Positions 1 to 7,816 of a DNA stretch of 64,000 nucleotides are shown here, piece by piece. The translations under genes and the position numbers were made by a program. The stretch is taken from assembly GCF_900107625.1 (NCBI RefSeq), contig NZ_FNQK01000007.1, positions 1-64,000 on the forward strand. Direction: 5' to 3'. The notes below the pieces were generated by a model that was not told where the DNA came from, searched no databases, and saw only the letters and a program-made list of their open reading frames with translations. Every line of letters starts with the position of its first letter. Within the stretch, counting starts at the first letter, position 1. The stretch is from Bizionia paragorgiae (GTDB taxonomy: Bacteria; Bacteroidota; Bacteroidia; Flavobacteriales; Flavobacteriaceae).

Positions 1-5
1 AACGG

Positions 6-1676
6 CAGTCTGTCTCAAAACTACACTAATTTTCTTTTAAATTCAGTTGCAGGGTTAAGATTTCCGTATTTCATGAATTTTATAAAATTTCTCGGGAATG
101 CGATTTTTAAAGCTTCCTGAGTGGATAATTGGGTTATAGCAAGCAATATAACCCCTAAAAACGAATTGAGCGCAGCGCAAACGGCCGTTATATCGAACTT
201 TACACCGAGATTAAAGAGTCGTTTAAGGTTGTAGGCAAGGGTCATCAAGCCGGCATCTGCCGAAGCCACGGCTATCTTTCTTTTGGTAATTATGTAATCA
301 AAGCCCCACTGGCGTTTTAAGGTGCCGTAAGGGTGTTCGACCAGCGCCTGACGTTGTTTATAGCGTTGTTTGTTCTGGGTCACTCGATGGGCATTAGCTT
401 CTATATATGGGGCGTACTCACTGCGTTGAACAATTTTTCCGTTTTTTGCCTTGGTGCATAAACTGCGAACTGAACAACCTTTGCACGCCTTGGTTTTGTA
501 CTGTTTAAAAGTGTAGTTTCTTGTTTTATAGTGGCTTTGGTTACTGGTTAGTTTATGTCCTTCGGGGCAGGTGTAGGTATCGGTTTTTTGATTGTATATA
601 AAATTCTCGGCATTGTACTTCGGATGCGGTGCCTGGCTAGCACGCCCAATGGCGGGTATGGCCACAAGCGTTTTAATGTCTAGCTGATGGGCCGTACAAA
701 ACTCGCTTCCGGTATGATAGCCTTTGTCGTAAAGGGCGGTAAACTTGTTGGTTCGTAAAATGGATTTGGCCCGGCGCAACATCATGCCCATGGCTTTCTT
801 ATCGTTTTGATTGGTTAGTTTGTAATCGATAAGTATTTTGTTTTGATCATCCACAGTAGTTTGAAGTGTGTAGCAAACCTCAGTGATCATTCCCCGTACA
901 ATTTGGTGTCTACTATCAGGATCTGATGTGGATAATTGCGGATTTTCCGAAGTTTTGTCCGCCTGGAGCTCCTGTTTGATACGGGTGTATTTCTTGTGGT
1001 GTTTTTTATGCTTGGCTATCTCTGTGCTGAGCGCTTCTGCCTTATCTCCGTCTGCTTGTTCTAATGCGAGGCTGTGTTCTTTGAGTTTATCCTCGATATA
1101 GGCCAGATGCCGTTCAATTTTCTTTTTGTTGTAATTGTTTTTCTTGCTGTTTTGTGCCCGAAGTTTTGTAGAATCTCCAGCAATTAACAATCCTCCAATA
1201 AGGTTAAAGTTTTTGGCAATCTCAACGCTGTAACGAAAAACACGTTTGATGGCCTTAGGGTTTTCTTTTCTAAATCTCGCAATGGTATTGTGATCTGGTT
1301 TTAAATTTTTCAAAAGCCAAATTACTTCTAAATTACGATGACATTCTTTTTCTAATTGTCTAGAGGAACGCATACGGTTCATATAGCCATAGATATACAA
1401 TTTCAATAAATCTGCAGGGTTATACGGTGGTCTTCCTTGAGAGGGTAAAGGCTCAAACCCCATCTCCTGTAGGTCGATGCTTTCTACAAACTGATCGATA
1501 AAGCGTACCGAGTTGTCTTGCGGGACCATGTCGTCCAAACAGCTAGCATATAAAGCGAGTTGTTGACGGTTTTCTCCTTGTTGATATTCCATACCTTAAG
1601 ATACAAATAACCAAGGCAGCATCTAAAGAGAGTGCAATGAGTTTTCAACAAACTTATTAAGTTTTGAGACAGTCTG
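6..1676 (-). mobile_element. IS1182-family insertion sequence, apparently complete
   Basis: One transposase gene is bounded by 17-bp terminal inverted repeats that match at 16 positions: 6-22 reads cagtctgtctcaaaact, and the reverse complement of 1660-1676 reads cagactgtctcaaaact. The four bases acgg lie directly outside both ends (2-5 and 1677-1680), a plausible target-site duplication. Joining the flanks through one acgg restores the intergenic repeat that continues to the right, so the element landed in a repeat and not in a gene. The open reading frame is intact, so the copy may still be active. The family call rests on the transposase. Confidence 0.85.
21..1592 (-). CDS. IS1182-family transposase
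   Basis: This 523-residue DDE transposase would cut and paste its own element. The N-terminal third has the DUF772-type region of IS1182/IS5-like enzymes (GRPPYNPADLLKLYIYGY, then HNTIARFRKEN). Acidic residues expected of the catalytic core are visible in IAGDSTKLRAQ, in YDKGYHTGSEF and in EHPYGTLKRQWGFD. Between the last two lies a Cys-rich knuckle (CPEGH, then CKGCSVRSLC) that is typical of this family. The C-terminus has the usual ITKRK...LMTLAYNLKRL block. No frameshift is visible. The coding region fills nearly the whole insertion sequence, and the start codon lies about 70 bases inside the right inverted repeat. Confidence 0.9.
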   Translation of the reverse strand: MEYQQGENRQQLALYASCLDDMVPQDNSVRFIDQFVESIDLQEMGFEPLPSQGRPPYNPADLLKLYIYGYMNRMRSSRQLEKECHRNLEVIWLLKNLKPDHNTIARFRKENPKAIKRVFRYSVEIAKNFNLIGGLLIAGDSTKLRAQNSKKNNYNKKKIERHLAYIEDKLKEHSLALEQADGDKAEALSTEIAKHKKHHKKYTRIKQELQADKTSENPQLSTSDPDSRHQIVRGMITEVCYTLQTTVDDQNKILIDYKLTNQNDKKAMGMMLRRAKSILRTNKFTALYDKGYHTGSEFCTAHQLDIKTLVAIPAIGRASQAPHPKYNAENFIYNQKTDTYTCPEGHKLTSNQSHYKTRNYTFKQYKTKACKGCSVRSLCTKAKNGKIVQRSEYAPYIEANAHRVTQNKQRYKQRQALVEHPYGTLKRQWGFDYIITKRKIAVASADAGLMTLAYNLKRLFNLGVKFDITAVCAALNSFLGVILLAITQLSTQEALKIAFPRNFIKFMKYGNLNPATEFKRKLV

Positions 1677-1807
1677 ACGGTCTCGTATAACCGTCAGTTA
1701 CGGGTTAATAAGCGTTAATTTTCGGTTTAGAACTGACGTTAGCAATTCCGAGTGGATTCGGACGTAGTCGAACCCACCGTAATTGCGGTTACACATTGTT
1801 GGCGCCA
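1677..1807. repeat. Hairpin-rich intergenic repeat, interrupted by the IS
   Basis: Two inverted repeats sit side by side. The arms at 1742-1760 and 1769-1786 (gcaattccgagtggattcg and cgaacccaccgtaattgc) form a near-perfect stem with a short loop. A second pair, ccgtcagtt at 1691-1699 and aactgacgt at 1731-1739, matches at 8 of 9 positions. The block ends at a small palindrome, ttggcgcca (1799-1807), just after the stop side of the next gene. A related ttggtgccaac lies on the far side of that gene. Structured repeats of this kind flanking single small genes resemble recombination sites of gene cassettes, but the sequences do not fit the canonical integron attC core, so the role is inferred. 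Confidence 0.5.
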
Positions 1808-1822
1808 GTTTTTTATTCATTT

Positions 1823-2383
1823 TTACATTAGTCCGCCATAAATGTTCGGATTGGTCAAAATATTGGTAATGATGTTAGTCAAAACATCTCCACCCATTTT
1901 TTTCAGTCGTTCTTTTATTTTGAAAGTTGTTTTTTCAGGTTCACGCTCATAGTTTTTTAGAATCTCTTTCAGCTCTTTGTATTCTTTTCCAGATATCTCG
2001 TCTCTAACTGCTTCTGTAAATAGATTTAGAACTATCTGTTGAGTGTTATTAATCGTAATGTTTGTATTTCCAGAACTTTTTTCGCTTTCCTTTACAGGTT
2101 CTTCGGGCATTAGTTTAATCGCTCGTAAGATTCCCATCATTTTTTGATGATTGTCTGGACTTAACTTTTTTGTGTTTTCTTTGAAATCCTCTAAATCACT
2201 CGGAAAATATGTTTTAATAAATCTTTGAGATGAAGATTGCCAGTTTTGATATTCGACTTTTTCACTCGTTCTATACACAGAATAAGTTCTGATGGCTCCA
2301 CTTCCAGGTGGAACATAACTAATGGTATTAGTCAATTTTTCTCCTTGTGTAATTAAGTCATCTAATAATTTATTTTTCTCCAT
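1823..2383 (-). CDS. Hypothetical protein in cassette-like position
   Basis: This 186-residue protein has no recognised family, signal peptide or membrane helix. The first half is mixed charged/aromatic sequence. A low-complexity linker (about residues 90-105, SSGNTNITINNTQQ) leads to a helical C-terminal part with DEISGKEYKELKEILKNYE and a Gly-containing end (KKMGGDVLTNIITNILTNP). A polar NTQQ stretch followed by an amphipathic helical tail of this type is something I associate with small accessory or defence-island proteins, but I cannot name a family. The gene is bounded by ttggcgcca on one side and ttggtgccaac on the other, with structured repeats beyond, so it may move as a unit. Product unknown. 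Confidence 0.6.
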   Translation of the reverse strand: MEKNKLLDDLITQGEKLTNTISYVPPGSGAIRTYSVYRTSEKVEYQNWQSSSQRFIKTYFPSDLEDFKENTKKLSPDNHQKMMGILRAIKLMPEEPVKESEKSSGNTNITINNTQQIVLNLFTEAVRDEISGKEYKELKEILKNYEREPEKTTFKIKERLKKMGGDVLTNIITNILTNPNIYGGLM

Positions 2384-2412
2384 TAATTTTCTCGGTATTC
2401 GTGATTTTCAAA

Positions 2413-2538
2413 TTGGTGCCAACAGTCTTGTATATGACTCGTAGCGTGTAAATTATAAAATTATTTTAGGTTTAAGCACAAGCCAGATTTTTAAATTTTA
2501 CTATTTACCTTTTTTATTGGAAAGCTATGAGCTATATA
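2413..2538. repeat. Imperfect inverted repeat between two accessory genes
   Basis: The spacer between the two minus-strand hypothetical genes starts with ttggtgccaac (2413-2423). It then carries arms tatatgactcgtagc (2431-2445) and gctatgagctatata (2524-2538), complementary at 12 of 15 positions across an AT-rich loop of about 80 bases. A long-looped structure between small same-strand genes is how integron-type or cassette-type recombination sites look, but the canonical core bases are not present. No open reading frame of note lies in the loop. Function is inferred only. Confidence 0.4.
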
Positions 2539-2559
2539 CGTTGCAAAGTGTTTTTACGC

Positions 2560-3135
2560 TCAAAATGGTGTTGGATAATCTTTATCTACATTCAACAATT
2601 CATTTATTTTACCGTCCGAACGAACACTCAAAATAATTTTATTCTTGTCATTTACAATCATTGTCAGAATGTAAATACTAAAAGGTTTGGCTGTAAAATC
2701 TGATTCATCTCGGTCAGGCAACATTACACTTAAATTATCGAGTTCAATTGAGGATTCTTCTATTATCTCGAAAGAAGTTAAGGTTGATTTATTTGCTAAA
2801 TGCTGAATTGTATAAATTTTGGCTGCATCCAAATCCAAATACACATTATCCGATTTTTTAAATATCGATTTAATTCTTTTTCCAATATTAATCCAACCTT
2901 CTATTCCTTTATCAATTCTATCGCCTAAAAGAAAAACACCCGCAATAGTATTGATAAGCACTAATATCGCAATGCAATCAGCTCCTTTACCAATATTTAT
3001 TTCCTCAATTTGAAAATCTTTATCGATTAGCTTTAGTTCTAATTTTACCGCATCCCAACTTACAGAATGAATATTACCAAGTTTATCATTCATCAATTGT
3101 TCAGACATTCCTTTCGGTAAAACTATGATTTTCAT
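2560..3135 (-). CDS. Hypothetical membrane-associated protein
   Basis: This 191-residue protein has one clear hydrophobic segment at about residues 52-73 (ADCIAILVLINTIAGVFLL), followed by a basic amphipathic stretch (GKRIKSIFKK). The C-terminal half is soluble-looking and acidic, with DNLSVMLPDRDESDF and a strand-rich end. There is no signal peptide and I recognise no family. It sits in the accessory strip between the cassette-like repeat to its left and the start of the virus-like block to its right, and it reads away from that block. One membrane segment plus an accessory location would fit a small defence effector or sensor, but nothing in the sequence proves that. Confidence 0.6.
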   Translation of the reverse strand: MKIIVLPKGMSEQLMNDKLGNIHSVSWDAVKLELKLIDKDFQIEEINIGKGADCIAILVLINTIAGVFLLGDRIDKGIEGWINIGKRIKSIFKKSDNVYLDLDAAKIYTIQHLANKSTLTSFEIIEESSIELDNLSVMLPDRDESDFTAKPFSIYILTMIVNDKNKIILSVRSDGKINELLNVDKDYPTPF

Positions 3136-3320
3136 TTATTACGGATTTTTTTTCAACATTATACACCACTCGTTATATGAACTCTTTTGTTCCTATTACC
3201 AATATACAACATGGCAAAATAATAAAACAAACCACACTAAACTAATTTATTTAACAATACACCCCACTAAACACCTCTAAACCTCTTTAAACCAAAACTG
3301 TAAAAAAAACATTCTATTAA

Positions 3321-5021
3321 TTGCAACCCAAGATTAATAGCAAAGTTCTTAAACAGGTTGGCATGAGAAAAAGTGAGTTAAACAATATAGCAAAACGAAA
3401 GGTTGTAAAAACGTCTCGTTTTGCTAAACTCATGAAAAAAGGGAGTTGTAAGGTAGATCGTAAAAGCGAAGGCGACACACAACATACTGTAAAAAGTATG
3501 GCCGACGCTGTAAAACACTACCAACACCAAACAAAAGAGTTAGCCAAAGCCTTACTTGGAAAAAGCTTACAGGAAACAGTAATTAATAACTACAAGTTTC
3601 TTTACTCACACTTTCAATACGAAGCAGATGGTTTTTTACAACAGTTAAGAAGCCCAGAATGTAGTTTTACAGACCGTTTTACCGGTATAGATTGTAAAAG
3701 CTATAGTTTATTTGCATCTACCCTTCTACTCAATCAGAATGTTCTGCATTACATACGCAGGATAAAGCAACCGCAATTTAATCCAGATCATTGGTCGCAC
3801 GTTTATATAGTTGTGCCTAAAGATCAAGACAAAGGCAATTTAGAATTAGGCTATTATATAATAGATGGCACGTTGCATATAAATGAAGAAACCCCTTTCA
3901 TAGAAAAACACGACACTAAAATGGGAACAAGTATGCCGCACGTTTGGCTTAATGGAGCAGCTCAAGCACCACAAAACTCTAATAAAACTATTTTAGAGTA
4001 TCAATTTATTTTAAATACCCTTACCGAAAAAGGAGTACCCCCTTCTCTTGTCGAAAATTTTAGATCTAGCTTAAATAGCTATTTAAAACAAGGCATTTTA
4101 CCAGAACTAGAAGTATTACCAAACGGTTTTCTTTTACAAGGCGAAGTAATCGACCTTACTAATAGTGGGTTAAACGGGTCTAGCGTCGAACCTTCTGGCG
4201 ATTATAACGACGGTTCTAACGGTGGAGATTCAGGTGGGTTTCTAAGTGACATTAATTTTTCAGATATAGATTTTTCTTCATTAAGCAGTCTGTTTTCGAG
4301 CTTAGATTGTCTTGGCGGATCTGCATACACAAAAGAAGCTACCGAAAAAGACAAAAAAGATATTCTTGATATTTTTAGCTCTATCATAACTAGAATTAAT
4401 GAAGCTGCTTCGCAAAAAAACTACATTAATTTATCTAAAGCAGTTTCGGATTTTAGAGGGTTTGCTGTATTAACAGATGAAACATTTAGCCATAAAAAGC
4501 GAGAAGGCTGGAATACCTGTACTACAAAAAACCTAGAAAACAATATAAAATTAGTTCAGAAATTTCGATTTGTAGGAGTAAAAGCATTAACAGCATGGCT
4601 AGACAAATATTACTCGCGCACCCAAACCACTAAACAGCATTTTAATAGTGATTCAATTAACTATATGTGGGGCGGTTATGTAAATCCGTCCATGAAAATT
4701 TATGTTTATAATCATAAATACACCCCAAAAGCAGCAGAACAAGAAATAACGCAGTTTGAGTATAACGACTATGTACTTAATTCAACTTCGGACAGTTTTA
4801 ATCCAAATGCTTTTTTAACTACACTTGGAAACGTGATACTACCTATTATTAACAACAATACTTTACCTGGATCGAATGAAGAAGATGGTAACAGTACTCC
4901 AACAGTTCCAAACACACCAAACAAAACCCAAAAGGCAGGTTTTAATAGCAAAGTAGCAATCGGTGTTATTCTTTTAGGCGGCAGCGCATACCTATATAAC
5001 AAATATAAAAACGGAAATTAA
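3321..5021 (+). CDS. Transglutaminase-fold (papain-like) protein with C-terminal anchor, phage-like block
   Basis: This 566-residue protein opens the virus-like block. Residues about 115-185 carry the three catalytic elements of transglutaminase-like cysteine enzymes in order: Cys125 in DCKSYSLFAS, His160 in HWSHVYIVV and Asp182 in YYIIDGT. The N-terminus is strongly basic. After residue 280 comes a Gly/Ser/Asp-rich linker, then a second region of unknown fold (about 330-490). The C-terminus ends in a short Lys-flanked membrane helix (SKVAIGVILLGGSAYLYNKYK). Such an enzyme could process or cross-link virion proteins, which is inference. The first possible start is a TTG at 3321; an ATG at 3363 (MRKSELNN) is an equally reasonable start. 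The next gene begins 2 bases after the stop. Confidence 0.7.
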   Translation: MQPKINSKVLKQVGMRKSELNNIAKRKVVKTSRFAKLMKKGSCKVDRKSEGDTQHTVKSMADAVKHYQHQTKELAKALLGKSLQETVINNYKFLYSHFQYEADGFLQQLRSPECSFTDRFTGIDCKSYSLFASTLLLNQNVLHYIRRIKQPQFNPDHWSHVYIVVPKDQDKGNLELGYYIIDGTLHINEETPFIEKHDTKMGTSMPHVWLNGAAQAPQNSNKTILEYQFILNTLTEKGVPPSLVENFRSSLNSYLKQGILPELEVLPNGFLLQGEVIDLTNSGLNGSSVEPSGDYNDGSNGGDSGGFLSDINFSDIDFSSLSSLFSSLDCLGGSAYTKEATEKDKKDILDIFSSIITRINEAASQKNYINLSKAVSDFRGFAVLTDETFSHKKREGWNTCTTKNLENNIKLVQKFRFVGVKALTAWLDKYYSRTQTTKQHFNSDSINYMWGGYVNPSMKIYVYNHKYTPKAAEQEITQFEYNDYVLNSTSDSFNPNAFLTTLGNVILPIINNNTLPGSNEEDGNSTPTVPNTPNKTQKAGFNSKVAIGVILLGGSAYLYNKYKNGN

Positions 5022-5022
5022 T

Positions 5023-5880
5023 ATGCAGTACAAAAGAAAAAATTACGAGACTGAATATCAAAAAACATTTTTCGGGTCAATATTTAGCGGAATAGGTAAG
5101 TTTTTAAAAAAACACTCTGGGGCAATAATTGGAGGGTTAATTGGAGGGCCTATCGGACTTCTAGTGGGTTCCGGTATTCAAGCTTATTTAGATAATCTTT
5201 GGAACAAAAACACTATTCAAAACACGCCAAACGATAGTTTTCCCTTAACTCCTCAAGAAACAACATTGTTAGACGGGTTTATCTCTAGAGAACTATCCCC
5301 TACACTAGTTTCAATTGCAAATAACATAGATAGCTCTATTATAGCAATTGCATCAAAACAAGTATATGGAAATGATATAATCGTTAATAAAATTAACGCG
5401 GGATTAAAAAAGATTTCAGCTATAAAGGCTTATGCTGTTTTAATAGAAAACACAGGCGAACCCAATAGATCTAAAAACTATACAGCCAACAAGGTAGCGT
5501 TAATAAACTATTATTTTGACGCGCTAGAAAAGGCAGTCATAAAATATGCGCAAGAAAACATAAGAAGCACACATAAAATGGTGCTTAGTGCGGAGAAAGT
5601 TTCTGAATTTAAAAAAATCGAAAGCTTTAACCTTCATTGGGGAAACCAGCAGGTCGATGCTAACATCAAAAAATACCTACCGGAAAGTGCTTCAATAACT
5701 ATAGACCAGTCTCCCACTGTAGTACTAAACCCTGAAATTATCAGTACAGATCCCGTTTTAGATCCTGTAAGCAACGACACGGCTAACACTATAGAAGCCA
5801 CACCTAAAAAATACGGCTTATTAAAAAAAGCTGCAATAGGTACCGGTATCGCATTAGTAATTAAACAATTAATTAAATAA
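5023..5880 (+). CDS. Putative virion membrane protein with two hydrophobic segments
   Basis: I do not recognise the family of this 285-residue protein. Near the N-terminus is a Gly-rich hydrophobic segment (about residues 12-45: GSIFSGIGKFLKKHSGAIIG, then GLIGGPIGLLVGSG), of the kind seen in membrane-inserting phage proteins. The central part is helical and charged. The last 20 residues form a second Lys-flanked hydrophobic anchor (KKAAIGTGIALVIKQLIK) similar in style to those of the first and several later genes of the block. The tight packing with its neighbours (2 bases before, 6 after) points to one transcript. A structural or membrane-remodelling role in a membrane-containing particle is inferred. 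Confidence 0.55.
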   Translation: MQYKRKNYETEYQKTFFGSIFSGIGKFLKKHSGAIIGGLIGGPIGLLVGSGIQAYLDNLWNKNTIQNTPNDSFPLTPQETTLLDGFISRELSPTLVSIANNIDSSIIAIASKQVYGNDIIVNKINAGLKKISAIKAYAVLIENTGEPNRSKNYTANKVALINYYFDALEKAVIKYAQENIRSTHKMVLSAEKVSEFKKIESFNLHWGNQQVDANIKKYLPESASITIDQSPTVVLNPEIISTDPVLDPVSNDTANTIEATPKKYGLLKKAAIGTGIALVIKQLIK

Positions 5881-5886
5881 ACCAGT

Positions 5887-6375
5887 ATGAACAAACAAAC
5901 CAAAGACAGTATTATTTCCAATACTGTATTCGTAGCAAGCGCAGTTGGAGGAGCAAAACTTTCTGACGGTCTTGTGGGTCTTCTCCCTATAAATAGCGGA
6001 GACACGACCACTAAAAGAATTGCGCAAGGTGCACTAATCCTTATAGGAATAGGTGGGTCAGTAATGATTAAAGGTAAATCTATGTTTGCAACAGCAAGTA
6101 GAGCAGCTTCTTTAGGTAACGCCCTAATTCAAGCAAACAACCTTGTTAATGATGTAGTTGCCGATAGTGGAGCTGTTAAACCAGCAACACCAGAATCAAC
6201 CCCAGCAGAAAAAGCAATGAGTAACGCATTCGGTCTTGGCTGTGGATGCCAAGAGGAAGCAGTCTCTTACCCATTATTGCAAATGCCATCTTTAAACTTC
6301 GCAATGCGCCCAAGCGTAGAGCGTAACTATGGTATTCGAGAGGGGCAGGCTATTTCTGCAAGCTTATTTAATTAA
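5887..6375 (+). CDS. Small hydrophobic protein of the virus-like block
   Basis: This 162-residue protein of unknown family has two hydrophobic, Gly/Ala-rich stretches (about residues 12-32 and 45-65, including GALILIGIGGSVMIKGKSMF). A Pro/Ala/Thr-rich linker follows. The C-terminal tail carries an unusual GCGCQEE cysteine pair and the sequence FAMRPSVERNYGIREG. Two possible helices followed by a polar tail would suit a minor membrane protein of a particle. A leader of about 58 bases separates it from the next, probably most strongly expressed gene, so a promoter or processing site could lie in that gap. No clear promoter box is visible there. Confidence 0.55.
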   Translation: MNKQTKDSIISNTVFVASAVGGAKLSDGLVGLLPINSGDTTTKRIAQGALILIGIGGSVMIKGKSMFATASRAASLGNALIQANNLVNDVVADSGAVKPATPESTPAEKAMSNAFGLGCGCQEEAVSYPLLQMPSLNFAMRPSVERNYGIREGQAISASLFN

Positions 6376-6433
6376 GCAATAATCAAGAATACAGAATAAA
6401 CAAACATTAAAAAAACTAAATACCCATAAAAAG

Positions 6434-7054
6434 ATGGAAAGAGTAGATTTATTACAAAATAAAGTAAGTGGTGCATTCGCAAAAGAAGCAGCAACTAGCA
6501 CAGCAATACAAGCGTGCGCAAGACCAGGGAGTAACGGACAGGCGTACAAAAATGCAGACCGTGTTTTATTCATTACAGGAGAAATCACATCAGCAGGATC
6601 AAAAGAGTATTTTAACGAAATCGTAAAAAAGGAATTAGGAATTACTAATTTCGATAGAGACAAATTAAACGTTGGTCGTAACGCCGCAGTTACACACGTT
6701 TCTTTTCTTTATGACACTGTACCAGCAGCCGGAAACACAGAGGACTGGAAAGAAATCGTTAAAACACTAGCGTTCGATAAAGCAGCTCCGGGTGCTTTAT
6801 TAAACGCAGAAACGCGTTTTGAAGACGACGTTAAGCCATTAATCGAATTACCTGTATTCGAAATGCACAACACAGAAACAACGCAAACAAACGATCAAAA
6901 GTTTAGAGCGTTAGGAGATTTGAGAATTTTAGAAGCTGAAAAATCTTTTCAATTCCATATTAACGTGCCTTCAGGTAAAACAGGCTTAGACGTAGCAACA
7001 AACCGTCACTTCTTTAAGTTGGTAATGCGTGTTGGCGAAACCGTACCAAGATAA
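6434..7054 (+). CDS. Candidate major structural (capsid) protein
   Basis: This 206-residue soluble protein has no signal peptide or membrane helix. The N-terminus is helical (VSGAFAKEAATSTAIQACAR). The rest alternates predicted strands and loops (RVLFITGEITSAGS, FQFHINVPSGKTGL, HFFKLVMRVGETV), compatible with a single jelly-roll or similar beta-sandwich. It is the only gene in the first half of the block with both a longer 5' leader and a strong hairpin terminator immediately after its stop, the layout expected of a gene needing a large amount of product. On that basis I propose it as the major capsid-type protein. This is inference: I cannot match it to a known capsid family. Confidence 0.5.
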   Translation: MERVDLLQNKVSGAFAKEAATSTAIQACARPGSNGQAYKNADRVLFITGEITSAGSKEYFNEIVKKELGITNFDRDKLNVGRNAAVTHVSFLYDTVPAAGNTEDWKEIVKTLAFDKAAPGALLNAETRFEDDVKPLIELPVFEMHNTETTQTNDQKFRALGDLRILEAEKSFQFHINVPSGKTGLDVATNRHFFKLVMRVGETVPR

Positions 7055-7082
7055 GCCCCCAAAACCAAAAATTAACAACCAA

Positions 7083-7117
7083 AAACGCCAAGCCATAACA
7101 TTGGTTTGGCGTTTTTT
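7083..7117 (+). terminator. Rho-independent terminator inside the virus-like block
   Basis: The arms aacgccaa and ttggcgtt, with an inner CCA/TGG extension, form a stem followed directly by six T residues. It lies 30 bases after the stop of the proposed major structural protein and 15 bases before the next start, so it probably limits read-through and sets a step in expression between the two. Confidence 0.85.
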
Positions 7118-7131
7118 AATTTAAAACAGAA

Positions 7132-7494
7132 ATGAAAACAAATTATCATATAGTAGATTTTATTCTAGCAACTGGAACTAACGGCGATACAATTGATACC
7201 GATAGATTCCCAGGCGGTAAAATACTTGCAGCTTCAGTTTGTGTTCCTGGAGGTTTACCAAGCCAAATTGTAAATCTTACAATGTCAGATTCTGGACGTA
7301 AACTGTTTCAAGGATCAAACCTAAAAGATTGGGAACAGCGCCAAGGCGGAGACTATATCTCTAGTATGAAGCCAATAGGTGCCGACGGCGGAAAAAACTA
7401 TGTTTTAGACTTTTCAAGCCGTAAACCATTAACATCAGACGTAGAAGGACAAGTTGTTTTTGTAATCGAGCAACCACAGGGCACAGCTTGCTAG
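7132..7494 (+). CDS. Small beta-rich structural protein candidate
   Basis: This 120-residue protein has no membrane helix, signal or recognised family. It alternates short strands and Gly-rich turns (ILAASVCVPGGLPSQIVNLT, then DVEGQVVFVIEQPQG) and ends in GTAC. Together with the next 94-residue protein it follows the terminator of the proposed major structural gene. Small all-beta proteins in that position of tailless phage genomes are often minor capsid or vertex proteins, and that is the inference here. An alternative is a cytoplasmic assembly factor. The start is the first ATG after the terminator. Confidence 0.5.
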   Translation: MKTNYHIVDFILATGTNGDTIDTDRFPGGKILAASVCVPGGLPSQIVNLTMSDSGRKLFQGSNLKDWEQRQGGDYISSMKPIGADGGKNYVLDFSSRKPLTSDVEGQVVFVIEQPQGTAC

Positions 7495-7517
7495 TAAACT
7501 TAAAATAAATCAACAAA

Positions 7518-7802
7518 ATGGCACAAAAAAGAACACATTTAGAAATGGTTAAGCACGTTAATCACACCGTTAAGGCAGTTAACTTATTACACCTAACTAT
7601 TGTTAATCAAGGAACAAAAGAATTTACCGTTAATTCTAGAGCAGTTGTAAGGCCTGGCGGATTTTACAATGTTCCTGCCATTTTAGATTTAACTATGGTT
7701 GAAGGTAAAGAATACCAAATTGAAATGTCCGGCACTACAGCGGAGGAAAACAACGCTTATATAGCTTACTCTTCTCTGGTAGATGAAAATACAAATTGCT
7801 AA
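7518..7802 (+). CDS. Small structural protein candidate
   Basis: This 94-residue protein has a basic N-terminus (MAQKRTHLEMVKHVNHTVKA) followed by strand-rich sequence resembling a small beta-sandwich (LHLTIVNQGTKEFTVNSRAV, then GKEYQIEMSG). There is no membrane segment and no family I can name. It is 23 bases after the preceding gene and runs to within 15 bases of the next start. With its neighbour it makes a pair of small beta proteins after the major structural candidate. The basic N-terminus could contact nucleic acid or membrane lipids, but nothing proves this. Confidence 0.5.
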   Translation: MAQKRTHLEMVKHVNHTVKAVNLLHLTIVNQGTKEFTVNSRAVVRPGGFYNVPAILDLTMVEGKEYQIEMSGTTAEENNAYIAYSSLVDENTNC

Positions 7803-7816
7803 ACCCCTTTAATGTT

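Noticed and set aside
883-1101. Plus-strand open frame of 72 codons inside the transposase gene
   Set aside because: It is the complement of a conserved transposase stretch, with a Ser/Cys/Leu-rich composition typical of antisense shadow frames.
1823-3135. Toxin-antitoxin pair
   Set aside because: Both proteins are larger than usual for such pairs, they are separated by about 180 bases with a structured repeat, and neither shows a known toxin or antitoxin motif.
3136-3320. Left attachment site duplicating the tRNA-Leu 3' end
   Set aside because: I looked for gtactcaaggcggg-like sequence here and further left and found none.
5634-6011. Minus-strand open frame crossing the 5023/5887 gene boundary
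   Set aside because: It overlaps two tightly coupled plus-strand genes completely and has no neighbour on its strand.
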